Source: Tritrichomonas foetus
Taxonomy: Eukaryota; Parabasalia; Tritrichomonadida; Tritrichomonadidae
Assembly (NCBI GenBank): GCA_001839685.1
Contig: MLAK01000728.1
Coordinates: 6,194-66,357, forward strand
DNA length: 60,164 nucleotides
Reading direction: 5' to 3'
The first letter of the stretch is position 1; each line of letters starts with the position of its first letter. The notes beneath the pieces were generated by a model, which worked only from the letters and a program-made list of their open reading frames with translations, was not told the DNA's origin and searched no databases. This document shows, in pieces, positions 39,375 through 48,700 of this stretch. Both the position numbers and the translations under genes were made by a program.

Positions 39375-42300
39375 ATGTTTTTCCTTTTCTTTATCTCTTT
39401 CTACACAAATTTAAATGGTATCCTCTTACCAAATAATCGCACATTCACTCCGAAAACGTCTCTCAAGTCTGTAAAATCGAACATTCCAAAATGGTATTTC
39501 GTGATTGTAAATAATGAAAAGATTTTCGAACAAAATCCCTCTTTTTTCACCCCACAAAATTTCATCGGTAAAAACTTCTACAAAATGTATTTAAATACGA
39601 CAGAATTCTCAAATTTATCGAAATCAAAATATGTCGATATTTACGATGTCCCTTCAGATATCAAAAATGGAATTCAAAATGATATTAAAAGAAATATTCA
39701 AAGTCAATCCAGTCATCAGGCAAAATCGAATTTCAACAATATTTTTATTGTTCATGCTGCAGAAAATTTCATGGAAGAATTTGAGCAATTTGGAACAATT
39801 CGGAAAATTAATCACAATTATTTTTCAATTACAGTTCCAAACACAAAATTCATTCTTCAGAATGTCGGAAAGAAAGAAAATAATTTGAATTTTGATAATT
39901 CAGCGACTTTAAGACTTATAAATGAATTGAAAGAGTCTCCATTAGTTTTTTCATTTTCTGAAATGCCTGAAGTGAAGTCGTTAAACAGATTTGCAACAGG
40001 CTATGTTCAATCTGGATCTTATGATACTTGGAACTACAACGGCTCTATTAAGTCGAAGAATCCATTACATGAATTAGGTTATACCGGTAAAGATGAAGTT
40101 GTTACAATTTCAGATACTGGTCTTGCACCAGGCATTGCTTGGTTTAAAGATGACAATTATGATTATCCTTATGATAAAACTAATTTTAATCATAGAAAAG
40201 TTGTTAGATATAATTCTTATTCAAGTCAAGCAAATCACAATCAAGATGACTATTCAGGTCATGGTTCTCATGTTGCTTGTTCAGTTTGTGGGAGTATAAC
40301 TGACTATAGTTCCTTTTATACATTATATAATGGTGTTGCACCAGATGCTAAAGCTTTTATTGTTGATTTGGAAGATGGTAATGGAAATATGATGATAGAC
40401 ATTGGAATTTATTCAACAATTGGTGACATGGCGACTGTTCAATCATATGTAAATTCAAATTCTTGGGGAGTCGATGCTGATTCTGGAAGTGAAATTGAAA
40501 AAATTTATAATGAACTTGCAGTTGAATACCAAGATAAGCTTTTTGTGTTTGCTGCAGGTAATGATGGAAGATATCGAAGTATAAATATTCCAGGTTCAGC
40601 CAAAAATGTTTTAACTGTTGGTGCACTTGCTGAATTACCAACAAACAAACTAAATTCCTCATCTGTTTCTTCATCAAATTATAAACTTCAACTAATTATT
40701 CATGACATTAATAGATTAGATACTGTTGAAGAAGTTTCAGGATTTGCCAAAACAATAACTAGAATAACAGATAAAAATGATCATAAAATTATGTATAATA
40801 AATCTGTTTCTGCCTATAGTTCAACAATTAATACTTATTCTGCATCTGATGCAATTATTCCGAAAACTTGTGATGAAGCTATTACAGCCGTAACTAAAGG
40901 AGCTCAATATTTGATTCTTCCAAATTCACCCTCATTTGAAAGTTGTTCAGTTCAAAACAAAGAAAATATTTTTGCATATGTTTACCAAAATATGGAATAT
41001 GACGATTTAGTTGCTGATCTTAAAGACAAACATGTATCTGCAAATGTTGTTTTAACTTCAAGTGATTCTGTATCTCATCCAACAATTGCTCAATTTTCCA
41101 GTTGTGGTCCAAGCACCTATGGTGCAGTAAAACCAGAAGTGGTTGCACCTGGAACAAACATTACTAGTTCTTCCCGTATTGCTTCAGGTGTTGCAGTAGG
41201 TTCAGGTACTTCAATGGCAACTCCAATTGTTTCTGGTGCAATCGCAACATTAAGACAATATTTAAGAACGAAGTATCCTAATTTAATAATTAAATCGCAT
41301 CTTCTGAAAGCAATAATAATAGCATCTGCTGATAAAAGTTCACCTAAAACACCTAATCCTGCTTTAGGATTTGGACGAATAAACCTTGCAAATGTAATTC
41401 CTGAACTTTCGAATACGAAACTTGTTTTTCAAAGCGATTTGAAAATACCTGCTGAAGAAACTAGAGTATTTTCATTTGAAGTTACTTCAACTCAGTACGA
41501 TGTTCGTGTTGTTTTGAATTATTTAGATCAAGGAAGCTCTTCAGTTATGGATTTAATGAATATTAAAGCGAATTTAAATGTAATAACACCAAATAATAAA
41601 ATGCTATTTCCAATTAATGAAAAAGCCGAAGATTCTTTTTCAACGGTTGAAAGAATTTATATACCTAAAGATGAATTAATAATCGGTAAATATATAATTG
41701 TAATACGTACATCCAAAGCAATATTTGGAAAAACACAGCCATATAAAACAATTAATGCATCACTGGTTTGTGTTGGTGATGTAACGGGAATTCAAACTGA
41801 AGCACAAAGCATTGTTAATTGGAATGATTTTTGTGATCCTGATCATTCAGTTTCTGCATCAAAATTAAATGGATGCACATGTGATGATTATTCAACAGGT
41901 TTAAATTGTCAACATAAAATTGAAGAAATTGCATTCAACGAAAAATCAACATTTACTTTGGAAACTTACGAAACTCGTTATTTTGTTTCCCCAATTTCTG
42001 CTAAAGATTATAAACAATTCTACTTTAAATGGACACAAGCGTCAAATTATTATTTAATGCTTAGATTAAACATTGATTCATCTCATCAACGAATTAATCA
42101 TTATGATTATTTTTATGCTTCAAATAAATCATCTGCAACGATTAGTGGTCCACTTGATTCTTCAAATAATTACATTCAATATACTGTAGGAACAAAAATT
42201 TATTATTGTTTTACGAATTTCGGACCAACATCTGTCAAAATTACAATACAAACTATCCTTGACGGAAAAAGTGGATCATCTTCAAGTGGTGGAAATGATA

Positions 42301-42929
42301 CAAATCCACTTTCTATCGTTGTTGGTGTTGTTGTTGCAATTGTAGCAGTAGGTTTTGTTCTTGTGTTTGTTGTAGCATGTCTTAAAAAGAAAAAGAATAA
42401 AAATCGACAAGTTTCAGCCCAAAGTGATTCTTCTTCAAGTACAAGCTCTTCCAGACAAAGAAATAATTACATCAATGGAAACAATAATGGTAATTATGCT
42501 TATAACAATGGTGGTTATGCAAATTACCAACAAAATTATGCATATTCTGTTCAAAGTAATGCTGTTAATGATAATGAACCAGCATACTATCCACCTGACT
42601 CAACAATTCAACAGCAGCAAGTTCAAAACGCTTATTACGCAGATAATATTCAAACAAGTCCTTCAAAGAAACATAAAAACAAACACAACACTAACCAAAA
42701 TTACTCCAACCCTGGAAATAATGTCATGCCAAATAATGGAGTGTATATAGCCCCGTTGCCTCCTTCTGGTGGACCAGGAGCACCTCCAATGTATTATGCG
42801 CCAACAGGAATGCCTGATGATCAAGGATTCCCAGCAATGAATGCACAACCCGTTGGAGTTCCTCAACCATCTCCATACCAACAGCCAACAATGGGTTACC
42901 AACCGAATCCATATGATCTTCCTTTGTAA
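39375..42929 (+). CDS. Membrane-anchored subtilisin-like serine protease (S8 family)
   Basis: The 1,184-residue protein starts with a signal peptide (MFFLFFISFYTNLNG) and a propeptide of roughly 200 residues. The S8 catalytic domain has Asp247 (ISDTG), His296 (GHGSHVA), oxyanion Asn396 (AAGND) and Ser613 (SGTSMATP). A PA-like insert of about 150 residues lies between the Asn and Ser motifs. A beta-rich P-like region and a small Cys-rich, EGF-like knot (about 820-845) follow, then a transmembrane segment (about 978-1003, VVGVVVAIVAVGFVLVFVVA) and a 180-residue Asn/Gln/Tyr/Pro-rich cytoplasmic tail. All catalytic residues are present. Trichomonads carry families of such surface or secretory proteases, which process or degrade extracellular proteins. 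The ATG follows a TTCAAAG Initiator-like motif by 9 nt. Confidence 0.95.
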   Translation: MFFLFFISFYTNLNGILLPNNRTFTPKTSLKSVKSNIPKWYFVIVNNEKIFEQNPSFFTPQNFIGKNFYKMYLNTTEFSNLSKSKYVDIYDVPSDIKNGIQNDIKRNIQSQSSHQAKSNFNNIFIVHAAENFMEEFEQFGTIRKINHNYFSITVPNTKFILQNVGKKENNLNFDNSATLRLINELKESPLVFSFSEMPEVKSLNRFATGYVQSGSYDTWNYNGSIKSKNPLHELGYTGKDEVVTISDTGLAPGIAWFKDDNYDYPYDKTNFNHRKVVRYNSYSSQANHNQDDYSGHGSHVACSVCGSITDYSSFYTLYNGVAPDAKAFIVDLEDGNGNMMIDIGIYSTIGDMATVQSYVNSNSWGVDADSGSEIEKIYNELAVEYQDKLFVFAAGNDGRYRSINIPGSAKNVLTVGALAELPTNKLNSSSVSSSNYKLQLIIHDINRLDTVEEVSGFAKTITRITDKNDHKIMYNKSVSAYSSTINTYSASDAIIPKTCDEAITAVTKGAQYLILPNSPSFESCSVQNKENIFAYVYQNMEYDDLVADLKDKHVSANVVLTSSDSVSHPTIAQFSSCGPSTYGAVKPEVVAPGTNITSSSRIASGVAVGSGTSMATPIVSGAIATLRQYLRTKYPNLIIKSHLLKAIIIASADKSSPKTPNPALGFGRINLANVIPELSNTKLVFQSDLKIPAEETRVFSFEVTSTQYDVRVVLNYLDQGSSSVMDLMNIKANLNVITPNNKMLFPINEKAEDSFSTVERIYIPKDELIIGKYIIVIRTSKAIFGKTQPYKTINASLVCVGDVTGIQTEAQSIVNWNDFCDPDHSVSASKLNGCTCDDYSTGLNCQHKIEEIAFNEKSTFTLETYETRYFVSPISAKDYKQFYFKWTQASNYYLMLRLNIDSSHQRINHYDYFYASNKSSATISGPLDSSNNYIQYTVGTKIYYCFTNFGPTSVKITIQTILDGKSGSSSSGGNDTNPLSIVVGVVVAIVAVGFVLVFVVACLKKKKNKNRQVSAQSDSSSSTSSSRQRNNYINGNNNGNYAYNNGGYANYQQNYAYSVQSNAVNDNEPAYYPPDSTIQQQQVQNAYYADNIQTSPSKKHKNKHNTNQNYSNPGNNVMPNNGVYIAPLPPSGGPGAPPMYYAPTGMPDDQGFPAMNAQPVGVPQPSPYQQPTMGYQPNPYDLPL

Positions 42930-43570
42930 TATTTTGTTGTTTTATTTCGGGAAATGTTGTTTTTTTATATCTAAAAATAAAATCATGAAAAAGTATGTTG
43001 CTTTATTTACGCTAAAATATAAATATTACTTTCCTTTTCAATTCATCGATATGAATCAATCATTCGTTTTTCAAGAAACTCGAAAATTCACAAAGGATTG
43101 TTTGGTATATTTTTTTTTTTTTTTTTCTCGAATTAATTCACTAAATATGATTATAATTTGGCTGTACTGTTTTATTCTGATATGGAACAAAGGAAATGCT
43201 TTTCACATAGTACTTTAGAATATCTTGATGAATTCTGAACCAGAAGGGCAATTTTAATAAAATCCTCTTGGTTTCCCTGTTAACAGGAAGAATTAAAACA
43301 TTTGATGTTTCGAAATAGTTTCTAAGTCTAATTGTTAAAGTCCTCGGAAACCTGTTCGAATTCCATCCATATTCACCAATGTTAACAAGTGAACTACCTA
43401 ACCTTTGTTTTGCCTTTTTAACTTGCACTCATAAAAGCCATTTTTGTTATAATAATCATGACAATTAAATAAAAAATAAGATATCTTAAATCTAAAATCC
43501 AAAAATAAAAAGACATCAAATAAAATATGCGAGTTTTATTCATAAATAAAATAGAAAAATAAATAAGAAA
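42930..43570. other. Convergent spacer, possible relic on the minus strand
   Basis: The spacer between the subtilisin (+) and SERINC (-) genes contains an 18-nt T run near 43110. On the minus strand, 43141-43428, an open stretch of 95 codons without an ATG has moderately protein-like content; I could not assign it. Confidence 0.45.
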
Positions 43571-44683
43571 TTAATCGAAGTTCCTGTCCTTGCACACAAG
43601 TGGTGCAATGAGTGACCATGCGTAAAGGACAAACACCAGCCAAGATGCTGCAAAGTTCACCCATCGAGCAATCATGCCTCTATCAACGGCCCAGCTGCTG
43701 TTATTCACACCAACCTTTCCCCAGTGAGTCACAATCATGGTGATGTAAATTGAGGCCATTGCAAACACAAAGTGGAAGAATGACAAAGAAAATGGCTTTT
43801 CCTCTTCACTGCAGGTGCAGGCATCGAACTGGTTTGTCGATGAATAGGCAGAATAGCCCGCCCACACCAAGGTGAAAAGGGCGGCGGTAAGAGAGAACCC
43901 AATTCCTTGGTTGCCGGTTGAAATTCGATTGCACTCTGTCTGGCACATCATTGCAGCGATTGTCAAATATGCTGTGTATGCGGAAATCAGGGATGCTGTA
44001 AAAATCGAACCCCTTTCCAAAAACGCAGACGCGACAAACAAAATGATGGAAATGACCAAATTCACCGATATGAATATATTATTTTGTGAGCAGCCGTTGA
44101 CCGTGAAAAGATAGTAGCTGACTCCGTAGGCGACAAGGGACCCAACGCCAAACAAAATTGTGAGAAGCACCACCCATATCATTTTATCCATATTCACAAA
44201 ATGGTCGTTTAATTTGTGAAGAAATTCGGTCAAGAAAAACGCTTGGATGATTAAATAAACGCCGGACGCATAAATTGAGAACTGCATATAGAAATCAAAA
44301 AACGGATCTGGGATGAACCAAAAACCAATCCAAATGCCAATAAAAATGAGAAAATGTAACCACAGCCAAGTCGTGTGAAACAAAAACTGCCAAGAAGATT
44401 CCAAATCTTTGTTACAAACGCATATCAACGAATGGATGGCAAACCAAATTGCAAGCGGGCAAGTTGTTCTGGCCACGCAGGCGATACCGATTTCACTTTT
44501 TGTGTCGTAAAATGTTTTGATGATCTTGCCGAGCCATTTGTCGCCCGTATTGTAAAGAATGAACCCGACGATTCCAATTAAAACGAAAACTACGACATAG
44601 AAAAAGTTGGCGATTTTAAAACGTCGAACTGCATCACCATCTGGTTCGGTGAGGCCTCCACCTTTATCGTTGTTATATTCCAT
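43571..44683 (-). CDS. SERINC (TMS1/TDE1) family membrane protein
   Basis: This 370-residue polytopic protein has about ten transmembrane helices. Family signatures include an early Cys-containing region (ACVARTTCPLAIWFAIHSLI), FFHFVFAMASIYITMIVTHW near the C-terminus, and a following NNSSWAVDRGMIARWVNF helix. SERINC proteins are lipid-scramblase-like proteins of the secretory pathway and plasma membrane, linked to phosphatidylserine and sphingolipid handling. At 370 residues it is somewhat shorter than animal members (about 450), mainly in the loops. GC is high, as in the other conserved housekeeping genes here. The upstream 1.1-kb region contains ACCGGT palindromes and a hairpin. Confidence 0.9.
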   Translation of the reverse strand: MEYNNDKGGGLTEPDGDAVRRFKIANFFYVVVFVLIGIVGFILYNTGDKWLGKIIKTFYDTKSEIGIACVARTTCPLAIWFAIHSLICVCNKDLESSWQFLFHTTWLWLHFLIFIGIWIGFWFIPDPFFDFYMQFSIYASGVYLIIQAFFLTEFLHKLNDHFVNMDKMIWVVLLTILFGVGSLVAYGVSYYLFTVNGCSQNNIFISVNLVISIILFVASAFLERGSIFTASLISAYTAYLTIAAMMCQTECNRISTGNQGIGFSLTAALFTLVWAGYSAYSSTNQFDACTCSEEEKPFSLSFFHFVFAMASIYITMIVTHWGKVGVNNSSWAVDRGMIARWVNFAASWLVFVLYAWSLIAPLVCKDRNFD

Positions 44684-45768
44684 CTTCTATTTTTATGTTT
44701 TTTTTTTATTTTCGAAATTTTATGCTTTTGAGAATAAATTTTGGGATTTTTTGAAGTTTTATTCAATTTACAGAAATCATGATGTGATTCATAACTTTTT
44801 CTTAATGACAAGGTGATTTATTTTTGACCTAAAATATATTCAAATTGGTTTGTGTATTTAAAAAGTGGCTTTCTATATTTGAATTTCTTTGAAAAGGCAA
44901 CTTCTTTTTTGTGAATGATATTTGCGGTTTGCATAGAAATTATTAGTATTATAATGGTTAAAAATATATTATTTTCAAAGATGAATGCAAGATAGATTGG
45001 AATTAAATAATATTCAATTTTCAAAAGAATATAGAAATATAAATCCTTTGAGGGAATTGAAAAACTCAAAAGCCGTTTTTATTAAAAAATGACCGGATTT
45101 TGAGTTAACATTTCACAAATCAGTTTCCAAAGCCTGAGATGACCGGTCATTCTACCGGTAAATTCACGTGGTGTGCTTTGTGTTTATCCATTTTTAATCT
45201 CTTTGACATAACTCCTCATAATTTTAACAAATTGATTTTGATCTCAACGTTTGAATACTAATTTCAATGACTAGCATACATTCTATTTTGTCTTTTCTAT
45301 CCAAATGATTGTTTAAATATATATTTCGTGAAAAAAAAAAAAGACGAATAATAAATTATTTCATTGAAAAAAAAAGTTTTTTTAAAAAACTAAAAAAAGA
45401 TATAAAATAAGTCTAAACATTTTTACCAATATAAAATAATGTTTGATAGAACCAGTGATTATTTTATAGTGGCAAGAAAATTTGATGCGTCCAATAGACT
45501 GAAATAAGTTCACTGTTTAACAGTTTCATGTCAATTTTATCGATCCAACATGTCAAATTTCATTGTGCAGTTACCTCCACAGTTTGTCCTGCCTGTGGAG
45601 TGAGTGAGGATAGTTAAATTTAATGAACCTGATTTAAAAACAAACAAATAAAAAAGATACAATATACAAACATTTAATATATAATTAAAAACAAAATATT
45701 CGAGACTGGGTATCATTATTTTGATTCTCTAATTTCACTTTTTCTTTGTGGATTTTTGGTTTGCTTAT
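44684..45768. other. Intergenic region with palindromes and a hairpin
   Basis: The region lies upstream of SERINC (-) and past the 3' end of the cyclase-like gene (-). It contains perfect palindromes ATGACCGGTCAT (45139-45150), TACCGGTA (45153-45160) and CACGTG (45165-45170), and an 8-bp stem hairpin at 45575-45600. A hydrophobic open stretch at 44818-45069 (-) has no ATG at its 5' end and is not called as a gene. Confidence 0.5.
45575..45600. other. GC-rich hairpin
   Basis: CTCCACAG (45575-45582) pairs perfectly with CTGTGGAG (45593-45600) around a 10-nt loop. This is unusual in such AT-rich spacer DNA. It could be a terminator, a small structured RNA or a protein-binding site. Confidence 0.5.
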
Positions 45769-48700
45769 TCAGTCAATTCCAATTTGAACTCTATAAGTTT
45801 TCACGGCCTTGTCACCAAAATAAAAAATGTTATTCAAAGTTATGTCAATATTCAAGTCATTGAGAATTTCTAAAGCATTTTGATCAATATTGACTTGGTT
45901 TGGCTGAGAAGCTACAGCAATGCTACTTGAAACATGTGAATTATATCCAAAGCAGTGCAAAAATGGAAAAGGATACTTACAAACATCAACCAAAACTTTT
46001 CCAGCATAATCAATTACATTATACACAATAAACTTCTTTTTCATTTTCGCAATAAATTCCAAGGAAAACTCAACAAGTTCTTTCACATTCAATTCTTTGT
46101 TTTGTTCTTGATTTACAGAATTATTGCCAGGAAATAGACCAGAAATAATTCTAAAAACTTGAACACTTCTTCCGTGAAATGTTAAAGATGGGTATTTTTT
46201 AATAATCTTGTTCAAGATTTTGTTAATTTCAAAATCTACCGAATCATTTTCCTTTCCATTTATCTCATTTTCCTTTCCATTTATCTCATTTTCATGCGTC
46301 AAGAAGTTTTCCAATTCTATCTCATTTTCAAGTGTTATCTGATTTTCTGGTGGAAGTTCTTTTTGGTGTTCAGTTTCTGAATCTTGGAATTCCTGATTGT
46401 CATATTCTAATTCATCATTTTCATTCACATTATGAAATTGATGTATCAAGTTTAATTTCAATGAATATTCACTTTCAGTTTGATTATCTGTTAATGGAGT
46501 GATGTAAAATGTCCCAATAAAAACATCATCTGTGGAAAATGGAGGGAAAACTTCATTTGTAATTAATTTAGCAGCAACCTGCATTGGTACAAGTTGCCTC
46601 ATAAGAAGATCATATCTTTGTTCTTCTTTATTCATTTTATAAATTAATTTATTTTTATTTGTAATGTCATCAATTGAACATGCAAAAGATATATCATTAT
46701 AGAATACTCGATAAAAAAGAATAGAATAGATTCTATCGAAATGATCTTTCATTATGTATTTGATATTTGTGGCAAAATTTATCTTGTTCACATCAAATTT
46801 ATCAATTTCATCAGTTATTGGAATATTAGTACTATTTTGAGGTGATTTCTCTTCTTCTTCTTTTCCATAAATAAATGTTTCCTCAAAAAATTGGGAAAAT
46901 AAAGGAAGCTGTTTAGTTTTAGAATTGAATAAATTGTGAGCAAAATTTGTCATGTGAGAAATTCTACCTTTTTTGTTTACGAGAAGAATTATGCTATTCA
47001 AATCTTCCATTGTTTTAGCCAAGCGTAAAATTTTCTCAGCATCTTTAGTAGATTCTTTCTCCATTGAATAATCAGAGTGATGAAGTCGGTCATATGGCCG
47101 ATATTGAGTTGGAATTGAATGTAAAACACCATTTATGAAATCAGGATGAATATGAAGATTCATTTTATTTATGCGCGTATAGGAAAAAATACCAAAACAA
47201 CAAATAAGATAGAATAAAAAGCAAAAATAATAATGTTGCATATCCCTTCTTATTAATGCTCCATAAAACATTTCAGCTTTCTCAGAAACATGAAAAGAGA
47301 AAAGATGCTCCATTCCTATCATTAAATTATGAATCAAATATGGTGAAGACGAATTAAAGTATTCATAACTCATTGCTAATGCATAATTTAATGAGCTCAT
47401 AAATGAAAAATTAAATGAAGGATGTGGCTCAAAAAGAATTCGCTGATCAAAGCAATAAGGACAGTCTGAAGAATCTCTTAAAAGAGTTTTAAACGATTTC
47501 ATAAGACTTTGAATCAGTTCAGCTGTTTCATAATTCATAATATTGAAATTACTTTCCGTTAAGTTCATATTTGTACAATAAATTTCATCATATTTAACAC
47601 TATTAATAAATTTATAAAGATTATTGTTACTTGATGATGTGGAAAAGTAAGAAAATGCTAAAACTTTTTGTGGAATTTGTAGAAGATTTTTTACACGGGG
47701 AATACATTTCGCGTATTTTTCTTGTTTATCAAAGAAATTTGTCATTAAAAAGCAGAAAATAATGATATGAATCAAAATAATAATCGCAAAATATAAGTAA
47801 CAATATAAAGAACTACTTAAATCTGTGGTAAAAAAGCTTGGAGGATTAGGATATGATAAAAGTTGCAGATTATATTTTATATGATTTGGTAAATTTTTAA
47901 GATCAGGATTTGGTTTCTCAGATACAAAAATAACATTGTTTATTTTTTCCACTATTTCAGTAATGGCGGTTTTCGGGATTCTCATAAAGAATTTTTTGTA
48001 ATTTGATCGAATTTTCATTAATTTTGCAGCTAAAACAAAAATTAAAAATAAAATATAAATAAAAATAAATATAAATACAAAAATAACATTTTTTTGAGAA
48101 GTATGTAGGTCATTAATGATTTTTTCGTAATTGGTCTTCGTTATTTCATCAATAAGAATGTCAGTATTTTGAAAGAATGAATTAACATTGAAAATGTTGA
48201 CAGAATTATTAATTTCATTGTGATAAAAATAATGTGCAGAAATTAAATTTTCACCAAAAGTAGTATATGAAATCCACTCAACATCATTTGAAAAGTCGAC
48301 CAAATATGGAATTTCTTTTTTCATTAGGTAAAAATCATCAAGCATTAAATTATCATAAATAGTCATCATTAAGTTATCAGAAATATTAGTTTTATTGACA
48401 AAAACTGAACTAATGATTTCAAAGAATTGGGATAATCGTAATGTTGTTGTCCAAAAATTCTTTAATGAGAATGAATGATGGTACATTTCATTGGAAAAAA
48501 TTAGAAAAAGACAACCACCAAAAATAAAAGGAAGAAATAAAAAGACTTTGTATAAAAAAGTAAAAGCAGTATCTTTCGGAAGCATAATTTGCTTTTTGCC
48601 ATTTATATTAATCTTCTTATCCTCATTTGAATACGTTTTGTTATTTTCATTTCCATTTTGTCTTGGTGCTTCAGAATTGGTGGCTACATTATTTTGGACT

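Noticed and set aside
43141..43428. 95-codon minus-strand ORF between the subtilisin and SERINC genes
   Set aside because: It starts with GTG, has no ATG near its 5' end and no recognisable family; kept only as a possible relic in the spacer description.
44818..45069. Hydrophobic 83-codon minus-strand ORF upstream of SERINC
   Set aside because: It has no 5' ATG, and hydrophobic ORFs are common by chance in AT-rich DNA.
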